Shown piece after piece: positions 36,208 to 44,264 of a DNA stretch of 64,000 nucleotides. The notes beneath the pieces were generated by a model that worked only from the letters and a program-made list of their open reading frames with translations, ran no database searches and was not told the DNA's origin. This DNA is from Paenibacillus profundus. Its GTDB lineage: Bacteria > Bacillota > Bacilli > Paenibacillales > Paenibacillaceae. Made by a program: the position numbers and the translations under genes. Location of the stretch: assembly GCF_021369635.1 (NCBI RefSeq), contig NZ_JAJNBZ010000023.1, positions 35,489 to 99,488 of the forward strand, given 5' to 3'. How positions within the stretch are numbered: position 1 is the first letter of the stretch; the number at the start of each line of letters is the position of its first letter.

Positions 36208-36237
36208 TTGACGAAACCTCCTGCTGCAAATTATAAT
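36208..36237 (+). promoter_or_regulatory. Promoter of glnA
   Basis: TTGACG (36208-36213) and TATAAT (36232-36237) with an 18-nt spacer. Downstream lies a perfect palindrome ACGTTA-G-TAACGT (36273-36285) in the leader. Confidence 0.6.
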
Positions 36238-36313
36238 TACATCAACCAAAAACTACAAAGTGAACAATTGATACGTTAGTAACGTTTAATGTTCGGAAAC
36301 AGGAGGAATTATC

Positions 36314-37738
36314 ATGTCGGTGAACGCAGTGTTGGAGTTGATTCAAGAGAAGCATATACAATATGTGGATTTCCGTTTTGTTGATTTAATGGGCCGCACA
36401 CATCATATCAGCTTGCCTGCAACAGAGGTGGATGAGGGGACGTTCGAGAACGGCGTTGCGTTTGACGGTTCATCCATTGCCGGCTTCCGCGGCATTGAAG
36501 AGTCCGACATGGTGATGATGCCGGATGCCGACAGCGTGTATGTCGACCCGTTTACCGCGCATCCGACGCTGATTGTTATGTGCAATATTTACACGCCCGA
36601 TGGCGTTCGATATGACCGGGATCCGCGCAGCATCGCACAGAAGGCGGAAGAGTATTTGCAGACGTCTGGTGTAGGCACGGATGCTTACTTTGCTCCTGAA
36701 TCCGAATTTTTCATCTTTGACGATGTGCGCTATGAAAGCACGATGAACAGCTCTTCCTTCTATGTCGATTCGGAGGAGGCATCCTGGAATACGAACCGGA
36801 AGGAAGAGGGCGGGAACCTCGGCTTCAAGGTACACACGAAAGGCGGCTATGTTCCCGTGGCCCCTGTAGATTCTCAGCAGGATCTGCGCAGTGAAATGTG
36901 CCGCTTGCTTCAAGAGGCGGGTCTGCGCATCGAACGTCATCACCATGAGGTGGCGACGGCAGGCCAAGGCGAAATCAACTTCCGCTTCGATTCGTTAACG
37001 CGCACGGCCGACAATCTGATGAAATACAAATATATCGTGCACAACACAGCGCGCCAATTCGGCAAGGTCGCGACCTTCATGCCGAAGCCGCTGTTCGGGG
37101 ATAACGGAAGCGGGATGCATGTGCACCAATCGATCTTCAACGGCGATACTCCGCTGTTCTATGAACAAGGCGGCTACGCGAACATGAGCGAGATGGCGCT
37201 GCACTATATCGGAGGTATTCTGCACCATGCTCCGGCCTTGATCGCGCTCACGAATCCGAGCACGAACTCATTCAAGCGTCTGGTGCCTGGCTATGAAGCT
37301 CCGGTCAATCTCGTCTTCTCGAAAGGCAATCGCTCGGCAGCGGTGCGTATCCCGGTTGCTGCTGTAACGCCGAAAGGCTGCCGCGTCGAGTTCCGTACGC
37401 CGGACTCCACGGCGAACCCATACTTGGCGTTTGCCGCGATGCTGATGGCGGGCTTGGACGGAATTAAGCGCAGGCTGGATCCGACCGCACTGGGCTATGG
37501 TCCGTATGACCGCAATATTTATGAGTTGTCCGATGCGGAGAAGCGAGAAATTCGCAGCGTGCCAGCTACGCTGGAAGAATCGCTCGACGCTCTGGAAGCC
37601 GACTGTGAATTCCTCGTGGAGGGCGGAGTGTTCACGAAAGAGTTCATCGATAATTACTTGCAAGTAAAGCGTGCGGAAGCGAAATCCGTCGCCATTCGCA
37701 TCCATCCTCAAGAATACAGCCTTTATTTCGACTGCTAA
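36314..37738 (+). CDS. glnA: Glutamine synthetase, GSI-beta-like
   Basis: Makes glutamine from glutamate, ammonia and ATP. At 474 residues it is longer than the ~444-residue GSI-alpha enzyme normally encoded by glnRA in Bacilli. It includes the segment DRNIYELSDAEK (Tyr near 402), which corresponds to the adenylylation loop of GSI-beta enzymes (NLYDLPPEE in enterobacteria). Active-site marks: VAFDGSSIAGF, ESEFFIFD, GSGMHVHQSI, NPSTNSFKRLVPGYEAPV, RVEFRTPDSTANPY. No adenylyltransferase is in the window. It stands alone, behind a GlnR/TnrA box, and is probably a second, nitrogen-controlled GS. Confidence 0.93.
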   Translation: MSVNAVLELIQEKHIQYVDFRFVDLMGRTHHISLPATEVDEGTFENGVAFDGSSIAGFRGIEESDMVMMPDADSVYVDPFTAHPTLIVMCNIYTPDGVRYDRDPRSIAQKAEEYLQTSGVGTDAYFAPESEFFIFDDVRYESTMNSSSFYVDSEEASWNTNRKEEGGNLGFKVHTKGGYVPVAPVDSQQDLRSEMCRLLQEAGLRIERHHHEVATAGQGEINFRFDSLTRTADNLMKYKYIVHNTARQFGKVATFMPKPLFGDNGSGMHVHQSIFNGDTPLFYEQGGYANMSEMALHYIGGILHHAPALIALTNPSTNSFKRLVPGYEAPVNLVFSKGNRSAAVRIPVAAVTPKGCRVEFRTPDSTANPYLAFAAMLMAGLDGIKRRLDPTALGYGPYDRNIYELSDAEKREIRSVPATLEESLDALEADCEFLVEGGVFTKEFIDNYLQVKRAEAKSVAIRIHPQEYSLYFDC

Positions 37739-37753
37739 TCTAATTGTAGATGG

Positions 37754-37789
37754 AACACCCCGCGTCCGGCTTGGATGCGGGGTGTTTTT
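37754..37789 (+). terminator. Terminator after glnA
   Basis: AACACCCCGC-G-TCC pairs with GGA-T-GCGGGGTGTT, followed by T's. Confidence 0.95.
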
Positions 37790-37858
37790 GACAAGCGGGT
37801 GTATGTGGCGCTGCAACGCTGGATTTTTGGCTTTATGAAGCCAATTGTTTAATTTTTG

Positions 37859-37888
37859 TTGACTCGTTGCACAAAGAGAAGTTATCAT
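37859..37888 (+). promoter_or_regulatory. Promoter of the maltodextrin operon
   Basis: TTGACT (37859-37864) and TATCAT (37883-37888) with an 18-nt spacer, directly upstream of the operator. Confidence 0.55.
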
Positions 37889-37900
37889 ATTAGTGAAATT

Positions 37901-37916
37901 ACTTAAACGTTTAAGT
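37901..37916 (+). promoter_or_regulatory. LacI-family operator 1 (malE promoter)
   Basis: The perfect 16-bp palindrome ACTTAAACGTTTAAGT lies just after the predicted transcription start. The identical 16 bp recur at 43289-43304 in front of the LacI-type regulator gene. Confidence 0.88.
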
Positions 37917-37934
37917 TGACTGGAGGGGAAAGGC

Positions 37935-39230
37935 ATGTCAAAACGATTTTTGATTTCCACATTGATGGCAGCTCTTTTCAGTATGTTACTGCTCACGGCT
38001 TGTGGGTCACAGGATATGAATCTGCCTGCCACGCAAGAGCAAGGGAACGAAGGACAGCATAGCGCAACACAAGGGGGATTACAGCCAGAGCAAGGGGCTG
38101 AATTGCTTGTGTGGGAATCCAAAGGCCCAGAATTGGATTTTCTGAAAGCGGTCGCAGCCAGTTTTGAACAAGAGTATGGAGTAAAAGTGAAGGTAGAGGC
38201 GGTTCCATCCATAGACTCCGTTACGAAGCTAACAACAGATGGGCCTGCTGGGATTGGGGCCGATGTCTTTTCAGCACCGCATGATCATTTAGGCAATGCC
38301 GTGATGGCAGGGCTTGTACTGCAAAATGATGTTTTTGACGAACATGCGAAAAATGAATTTATGTCCTCGGCGATTGAAGGAGTCAGTTATGAAGGTGTGC
38401 TCTATGGCTTTCCAACCGCAATTGACACGTATGCGCTGTATTACAATAAAAAATTGTTGAAGAAGGCTCCCGCAACCTATGATGAACTGATTCAATTTGC
38501 CCAAACGTATAACGATCCGAAAAATAAAAAATACGCCTTCATGTGGAATGTAGGCCAGCTGTATCAATCTTATTCTTTCCTGGCCGGTTACGGTGGATAT
38601 GTATTTGGGAATGGGGGGACGGATGCCAACGATATTGGCCTCAATAGCGAAAAGTCCGTTGCAGGAGCGAAATATTTGCAATCGCTAAAAAAAATACTGC
38701 CCATCAACATTAACGATATCAATGATAATATCATCACCGGTTTTTTCGTGGAAGGGAAAACAGCCGCTGTAATCAATGGACCATGGTTAATGACGGATTT
38801 GACTAATGCGAATATGGATTATGGGGTAGTTCCATTGCCTCTATTGCCTAATGGAGAACATCCAAACAGCATGTCAGGCATTAGAGCTCTGTATGTAAAC
38901 TCGTACACTGAATATCCTGCTGCAGCGAAGCTGTTTGCGAGTTATGCAACAACGAAGAAGAATGGGACCAAGCGGTTTGAAATGACAACTCAGCTGCCTC
39001 CAAGAAAAGACATTATGGATGAACCGATCATTGCGGAAGATGCGAATGCGCTGGCGTTCCTGGAACAAGCGAAGCATTCTACCCCAATGCCGTCCATACC
39101 TGAAATGGGAAATGTATGGGTGCCCGCAGGGGCTGCCTTGGCTGCGATGTGGAATGACAATCAAGAACCAAGCGTTGTCTTGAATAAAGCAGTAGAGCAA
39201 ATTAAAACAGCAATGCAGACCAAAAAATAA
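37935..39230 (+). CDS. malE: Maltodextrin-binding lipoprotein of an ABC importer
   Basis: Extracellular solute-binding protein (family 1) of 431 residues. The lipobox LLLTAC is at residues ~19-24 after a short hydrophobic signal, followed by a Gln-rich linker. The body has typical MalE/MdxE features: ELLVWESKGPE, IGADVFSAPHDHLG, YGFPTAIDTYALYYNKKLL, GKTAAVINGPWLM, and a C-terminal APAGAALAAMW-like segment (VPAGAALAAMWND). First gene of malE-F-G-GH13. A hairpin follows it at 39253, as often seen when the binding protein is made in excess over the permease. Confidence 0.92.
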   Translation: MSKRFLISTLMAALFSMLLLTACGSQDMNLPATQEQGNEGQHSATQGGLQPEQGAELLVWESKGPELDFLKAVAASFEQEYGVKVKVEAVPSIDSVTKLTTDGPAGIGADVFSAPHDHLGNAVMAGLVLQNDVFDEHAKNEFMSSAIEGVSYEGVLYGFPTAIDTYALYYNKKLLKKAPATYDELIQFAQTYNDPKNKKYAFMWNVGQLYQSYSFLAGYGGYVFGNGGTDANDIGLNSEKSVAGAKYLQSLKKILPININDINDNIITGFFVEGKTAAVINGPWLMTDLTNANMDYGVVPLPLLPNGEHPNSMSGIRALYVNSYTEYPAAAKLFASYATTKKNGTKRFEMTTQLPPRKDIMDEPIIAEDANALAFLEQAKHSTPMPSIPEMGNVWVPAGAALAAMWNDNQEPSVVLNKAVEQIKTAMQTKK

Positions 39231-39252
39231 TAGAGGCAACTAAATAGTGCGT

Positions 39253-39275
39253 GTTCAAAAAGGGACTTATTGAAC
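39253..39275 (+). terminator. Intercistronic hairpin between malE and malF
   Basis: GTTCAA pairs with TTGAAC around an 11-nt loop. There is no T-run, so it would act as an mRNA 3' stabiliser rather than a strong terminator. The adjoining GGGACTTATTGAACAACC resembles an IS1182 end. Confidence 0.4.
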
Positions 39276-39332
39276 AACCTCTAATAGGCAGTCTAATAGG
39301 TACTCAAAAATTCGACTAAGGCGGTCTTCCGT

Positions 39333-40649
39333 ATGGATGTAACAACAGGTGCGCGTCGGCATCGGACAAAAGCCGCTATTTTTTCCGCGGTATTTATAGG
39401 TTTGGGTCAACTTTACAACAAGCAATATACGAAGGGCCTGCTGTATATGATTATGGCCCAATTGTTCTTCTGGAACTACTATCCTATTGCTTATCAAGGG
39501 ATTAGAGGGTTAATCACGTTAGGCGATGTGCCTACCAAAATCGTAGCCGGTAATGTTATTAAAGGAGACCATTCCATTTTTATGCTGATACATGGTCTCA
39601 TCACCTTGGTGCTTATTCTTTTGTTTGCAGGCTTCTATGCTATGAATATTTACGATGCCAAGAAAAACGGTGAGCTGAGGGACGAAGGAAGGCCTGTCCC
39701 GGGGTTTATCGAATCCGTAAGGCGAGCAAAATTACGCAATTTTCCTTACCTATTGCTGCTGCCCGCCACTTGCTTCGTGCTTTTCGTTACGGTGATGCCG
39801 TTAGTTTTTAATGTGTTGATAGCATTTACGAACTATTCGGCGCCGAACCATATTCCTGACCGCTCCTTAGTGGATTGGGTAGGGTTTAGAACGTTTTATG
39901 ATTTATTTGCACAAGAGTCATGGCGCACGACCTTTTTTGGGATTTCCGTCTGGAATGTAATCTGGGCTGTGGCTTCTACGCTGTCTGTCTTTTTTAGCGG
40001 TCTCTTGTTGGCGCTGATGGTGAATCACCCTAAAATTAAATTCAAAAAATTTTGGCGGACCATCTTTATTTTGCCGTGGGCAGTCCCGCAGTTTATATCG
40101 ATTTTGGTGTTCAGAGTGCTGTTGAACGGCTCGTTTGGCCCTGTGAACGATATAATCATAAAGCTCGGATTATCACCGGTGCCTTGGCTTTCCGATCCGA
40201 CGATGGCGAAAGTCACGATTATTATCGTGAACTTATGGTTCTCGACTCCGTTCCTCATGGCGTTGATGTCAGGCGTGTTAACGACAATGCCGCGTGATCT
40301 GTACGAAGCGGCCTCTGTGGATGGCGCCACCGGATCGCAAAAGTTTTTTAAGCTCACCCTTCCGCTTGTGCTAGCGGCGACGGCACCGATATTGATTATG
40401 CAATTTGCTTTTAACTTCAATAACTTTAATTTGATTTACATGCTTACGGATGGCAGCCCGAATCATCCTGATTACTATTACGCAGGCAGCACAGATATTT
40501 TGATCTCGTGGATTTTTAAGATGACATTGAATCAAAGCCAATTTAATATGGCTTCTGCCGTGTCGATTATTATGTTCGTCTTTATTACGGTATTTTCCTT
40601 GTGGAATTATAGACGGATGAAGACAACTCAAGAAGAGGATATGGTCTAA
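39333..40649 (+). CDS. malF: Maltodextrin ABC transporter permease, MalF/MdxF-like
   Basis: Membrane permease of 438 residues with about eight hydrophobic segments. An N-terminal extra region (AAIFSAVFIGLGQLYNKQYTKG), typical of Gram-positive MdxF proteins, precedes the transport core. The EAA loop is EAASVDGATGSQKFFKLTLPL. A segment with NYSAPNHIPDRSLVDWVG represents the external domain. No ATPase gene is in the cluster, so a shared ATPase (MsmX-type) elsewhere is expected. The ATG 39333 has a weak ribosome site (AAGGCGG), and the 100-nt gap after malE holds an IS-like scar. Confidence 0.92.
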   Translation: MDVTTGARRHRTKAAIFSAVFIGLGQLYNKQYTKGLLYMIMAQLFFWNYYPIAYQGIRGLITLGDVPTKIVAGNVIKGDHSIFMLIHGLITLVLILLFAGFYAMNIYDAKKNGELRDEGRPVPGFIESVRRAKLRNFPYLLLLPATCFVLFVTVMPLVFNVLIAFTNYSAPNHIPDRSLVDWVGFRTFYDLFAQESWRTTFFGISVWNVIWAVASTLSVFFSGLLLALMVNHPKIKFKKFWRTIFILPWAVPQFISILVFRVLLNGSFGPVNDIIIKLGLSPVPWLSDPTMAKVTIIIVNLWFSTPFLMALMSGVLTTMPRDLYEAASVDGATGSQKFFKLTLPLVLAATAPILIMQFAFNFNNFNLIYMLTDGSPNHPDYYYAGSTDILISWIFKMTLNQSQFNMASAVSIIMFVFITVFSLWNYRRMKTTQEEDMV

Positions 40650-41483
40650 ATGTCTAAATTACTAAACAACTTGGTCGTAATAGGCATTTACATGGTGTTT
40701 GCAGTGCTGCTGATTACGACGATATATCCGTTGATTTGGGTTGTCGGAACTTCGCTTAATCCGGGAAATACCCTTATGGTTAGCACGATGTTTCCTGACC
40801 AGCCCACGATCGCGCACTATGTTGATCTAATAAGAAACACCGATTTTGTGCTTTGGTTTACCAACACGATAACGATCGCCATTGCAAATGCGGTATTGTC
40901 GACGGCGCTTGTGGCGGCGACGGCATATGCCTTCTCCCGGTTTCGCTTCAAAGGGAGACAGCAAGGATTGATGACGTTGTTAATATTGCAAATGTTTCCG
41001 GGCTTCTTATCGATCATGGCGATTTTTGTGCTGTTGCTGCAGACGAAGCTGCTGGATACGCATTTGGGTCTCATCCTCATTTATGCCGGCGGGTCCATCT
41101 CGATGGGGACATGGGTGATGAAAGGCCATTTCGATACAATCCCGAAAAGTCTGGAAGAAGCGGCTTATATCGATGGGGCAAGTCATACGGAGACGTTATT
41201 TAAAATTATTTTGCCATTATCATTACCGGCGATTACCTTTGTCGCATTGAATAGCTTTATTACGCCGTTTATGGATTTTATATTACCGCAAATTGTGCTG
41301 AGATCATCTGAAAAAATGACGTTGGCGCAAGGCTTGTATAATATGGTGGCCAATGAGACGAATTCAAGCTTTACGACGTTTGCTGCCGGTGCTGTCCTCG
41401 TGGCGCTGCCGATTACGTTCCTATATATGTACTTCCAAAAATATCTCATCCACGGAATCACGGCGGGTGCGGACAAAGGCTAA
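40650..41483 (+). CDS. malG: Maltodextrin ABC transporter permease, MalG/MdxG-like
   Basis: Second permease subunit, 277 residues and six membrane helices. It begins immediately after the malF stop. The EAA loop is EEAAYIDGASHTETLFKIILPLSLPA, given here in part. Typical MalG features include YPLIWVVGTSLNPGN, TAYAFSRFRFKG, LQMFPGFLSIMAIFVLL and the C-terminal QKYLIHGITAGADKG. It pairs with MalF to form the channel for maltodextrins; the ATPase is not encoded here. Confidence 0.93.
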   Translation: MSKLLNNLVVIGIYMVFAVLLITTIYPLIWVVGTSLNPGNTLMVSTMFPDQPTIAHYVDLIRNTDFVLWFTNTITIAIANAVLSTALVAATAYAFSRFRFKGRQQGLMTLLILQMFPGFLSIMAIFVLLLQTKLLDTHLGLILIYAGGSISMGTWVMKGHFDTIPKSLEEAAYIDGASHTETLFKIILPLSLPAITFVALNSFITPFMDFILPQIVLRSSEKMTLAQGLYNMVANETNSSFTTFAAGAVLVALPITFLYMYFQKYLIHGITAGADKG

Positions 41484-41501
41484 AAAAGGAGAAAATATGT
41501 C

Positions 41502-43238
41502 ATGCAATTAGAAGCTATCTATCACAGACCCGGCAATTCGTATTGCTATCCCTATGACGGCCACACGATTCATATTCGGCTGCGGACCAAAAAAGACGAC
41601 CTCCAAGTTGTCAAAGCTCTCTATGGAGATAAGTATGATTGGGACAATACCGTTCGTGAAGCCGAGCTTCATAAGCTGGCTAGCGATGAGCTGTTCGATT
41701 ATTGGCAGACGGAAGTCGATCCTCCGCACCTGCGGCTCAGATACGCGTTCGAATTGGTTGCGGGCGAGCAGACGGTTTGGTACACGGAGAAGGGGTTTTT
41801 CAAGGAAAAACCGACGGATCCGCTCCAATTTTTCGACTATCCATTTCTGTGGTCGAATGAGGTGCTGCAACCGCCTGCATGGGTGAAGGATGCAATTTTT
41901 TATCAGATTTTTCCCGATCGGTTCGCTAATGGGGATCAGACGAATGACCCTGATCAGGTTCGTCCGTGGGAAGATTCCAATCCAGGTCCGCAAGACTTTT
42001 ATGGCGGCGACCTGCAAGGCGTATTGGACCGTCTCGATTACATTAGCTCGCTTGGCGTCAATGCCATTTATTTTACACCTTTATTTGAAGCGAAGACCAA
42101 TCATAAATACGACACGACCGATTATTTAAAGGTGGACCCGCAGTTCGGCGATACCGAATTGCTGAAAAAGCTGGTGAAAGCGTGTCATGACCGCGGTATT
42201 CGCGTCATTCTGGATGCGGTATTCAATCATTGCGGCTACTGGTTCGCTCCGTTCCAGGATGTGCTCAAGCAGGGAGAAGCATCGCGCTTCCGGGATTGGT
42301 TCCATATTAAGCAGTTCCCGCTTGCGCGTACGCCTAGACCTTCTTACCACTGCTTTGCGTTCGAATCCCATATGCCGAAGCTGAATACGGTACATCCGGA
42401 AGTCAGAGCATATTTGCTGGACGTTGCGCAATATTGGATTAGAGAATGCGATATTGACGGATGGAGATTGGACGTTGCGAACGAGATCGACCACGAGTTC
42501 TGGCGAGAGTTCCGCAAAGCATGCAAGGGTGTAAAGCCAGACTTCTATATTTTGGGTGAGATTTGGCATGATGCGATGCCATGGCTGCAAGGCGATCAGT
42601 TTGACGCGGTGATGAATTATCCGGCCACCGAGGCTATCATTGATTTTTTTGCGAAGGGTACGATTGATGCGGAACAGTTTTCCTTTCAAGTGAATAAGCT
42701 CTTGGCCAACTATCCGCAGCAGGTCAACGAAGCAACCTTCACGGTTCTTGGAAGCCACGATACACCTAGATTGCTCACCGTTGCACAGAATGACAAAAAA
42801 GCAATGCTAGCCGTATTATTTCAGTTTATCTTCCTCGGCGCTCCATGTATATATTATGGAGACGAAGTGGGGATGACGGGCGGGCCAGATCCGGATTGCA
42901 GGAAACCGATGGTGTGGGAAGAAAAGAAACAAAACCGGGAACTTCTTGATTTTTATCAAGAGCTGATTTCATTCCGCACCAACCATCGCGCACTGCAAGA
43001 AGGTTCCTTTCAAATTATATATGCGAACCATCGACAGCTTGTTGTACAAAGAAAGCATGCAAGCGAGCAACTGTACATTTGCTTTAATAATAGCGAGCAG
43101 GAGGAGACATTCTCCTTCGAATGGATGCAACAGGATACTGCACCTATAACGGTGCTGGGCAACGGAACCTATACGATAGAGAAGGACGAGATTACGGTAA
43201 GTTTGCCTGCATTCGGCTGGATGATTGTAAGGAATTGA
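41502..43238 (+). CDS. GH13 neopullulanase/cyclomaltodextrinase-type alpha-glucosidase
   Basis: Cytoplasmic alpha-glucan hydrolase of 578 residues without a signal peptide. An N-terminal CBM34-like beta domain (~120 residues) is followed by the GH13 barrel with all four conserved regions: DAVFNHCG, GWRLDVANEID (nucleophile Asp), EIWHD (acid/base Glu) and LGSHDTPR. The sequence between residues 130-150 (FYQIFPDRFANGD) is characteristic of the neopullulanase/cyclomaltodextrinase/maltogenic amylase subfamily. Located 18 nt after malG, so it probably cleaves imported maltodextrins or cyclodextrins. Start ATG behind AAAGGAG. Confidence 0.93.
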   Translation: MQLEAIYHRPGNSYCYPYDGHTIHIRLRTKKDDLQVVKALYGDKYDWDNTVREAELHKLASDELFDYWQTEVDPPHLRLRYAFELVAGEQTVWYTEKGFFKEKPTDPLQFFDYPFLWSNEVLQPPAWVKDAIFYQIFPDRFANGDQTNDPDQVRPWEDSNPGPQDFYGGDLQGVLDRLDYISSLGVNAIYFTPLFEAKTNHKYDTTDYLKVDPQFGDTELLKKLVKACHDRGIRVILDAVFNHCGYWFAPFQDVLKQGEASRFRDWFHIKQFPLARTPRPSYHCFAFESHMPKLNTVHPEVRAYLLDVAQYWIRECDIDGWRLDVANEIDHEFWREFRKACKGVKPDFYILGEIWHDAMPWLQGDQFDAVMNYPATEAIIDFFAKGTIDAEQFSFQVNKLLANYPQQVNEATFTVLGSHDTPRLLTVAQNDKKAMLAVLFQFIFLGAPCIYYGDEVGMTGGPDPDCRKPMVWEEKKQNRELLDFYQELISFRTNHRALQEGSFQIIYANHRQLVVQRKHASEQLYICFNNSEQEETFSFEWMQQDTAPITVLGNGTYTIEKDEITVSLPAFGWMIVRN

Positions 43239-43288
43239 GACCGATAGAGCAGCTAAATTGACACGGAAAAGGCGGTATGCTTTAATTG

Positions 43289-43304
43289 ACTTAAACGTTT
43301 AAGT
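43289..43304 (+). promoter_or_regulatory. LacI-family operator 2 (lacI-esterase operon)
   Basis: ACTTAAACGTTTAAGT, identical to the operator in front of malE. It lies 21 nt upstream of the LacI-type gene start, indicating autoregulation and co-regulation of the two operons. Confidence 0.88.
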
Positions 43305-43324
43305 TTAAGTGAGGTCGGATAAAT

Positions 43325-44239
43325 ATGAAAAAAACGACGATTAAAGATATCGCCAAAGAAGCTGGTGTATCCATAGCCACGGTGTCCTATATTTTAAACG
43401 ATGTGAAGACGCAATCCATTTCCGATGAAACGCGTGTGAAAGTTCTTAAAGTGGCACAGCAGCTTAAGTATGTAACCAATCGGACGGCTCAATCTTTAAA
43501 AATCAAAAAGACCGGATTAATCGGCATTTTATTATTTAAAGACAACAAGCCAAGTCCTTGGTCTGATTTGAAATATGCCAAAACGATATACAGAATTGAG
43601 CAGCTATGCAGCGCGCTAGGCTACCATGTCATCTTGATGCAGATCGACAGCACGGCTCCATCTTATAAGGTCATTATGGAGAGAAATTTGGATGGCGTGT
43701 TTTTAATTAATGTGGACCAAGCGCGATTCTCAACGATTACTCCTTATTTCGGGTTCGGCATTCCCGTATTTGTCATAGACAGTTATATCGAAGATTCGCT
43801 CTTTCACAAGATTATGCCAAACATTGAAGCAAGTTTTCAATTCTCTCACACATTGCTCGGTGAGGATCCACAATTTCTTATTATGGATTCATACAACAAT
43901 GAAAAATGGATGGATGCAATCAAGCAGGCATCGGGTTTGTCCGAGGAGCGGATTTATGTTTATGAGAGTCTAAGCGGCATGCGCGCTTTTTCAGCACAAT
44001 TTGACGGGCGCCCCGGTATCGTTATGAACGAATTTGTCGCCAATGAGGCAGCCAAAACCAATCAGAATATCATTGCATGGTGTACGTGCCATTGTCCGGA
44101 AATTCTGAGTGAAGATATGGCGAAGGTGTCATTCGATATGAGTGATTACACGGCAATTGTACATTTGATGGACAGTTACATTCATGATGTGGAATACGCA
44201 AACGAGGAGAAGTTTATATTATTGTCGGTCTCCTCGTAA
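43325..44239 (+). CDS. LacI-family transcriptional regulator
   Basis: A 304-residue repressor with the N-terminal HTH TIKDIAKEAGVSIATVSYILND and hinge NRTAQSLKIKKTG, then a periplasmic-binding-like sugar domain. It is shorter than the usual 330-340 residues: the C-terminal subdomain is condensed, and the usual IPxDVxVVGFDD stretch is reduced. The operator at 43289 and its twin at 37901 make it the likely maltodextrin-responsive repressor of both operons. The HTH residues that read the DNA (VSIATVSY) are the usual ones. Confidence 0.88.
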   Translation: MKKTTIKDIAKEAGVSIATVSYILNDVKTQSISDETRVKVLKVAQQLKYVTNRTAQSLKIKKTGLIGILLFKDNKPSPWSDLKYAKTIYRIEQLCSALGYHVILMQIDSTAPSYKVIMERNLDGVFLINVDQARFSTITPYFGFGIPVFVIDSYIEDSLFHKIMPNIEASFQFSHTLLGEDPQFLIMDSYNNEKWMDAIKQASGLSEERIYVYESLSGMRAFSAQFDGRPGIVMNEFVANEAAKTNQNIIAWCTCHCPEILSEDMAKVSFDMSDYTAIVHLMDSYIHDVEYANEEKFILLSVSS

Positions 44240-44264
44240 TTATTTGGTATGAGGAGAATGTCTA

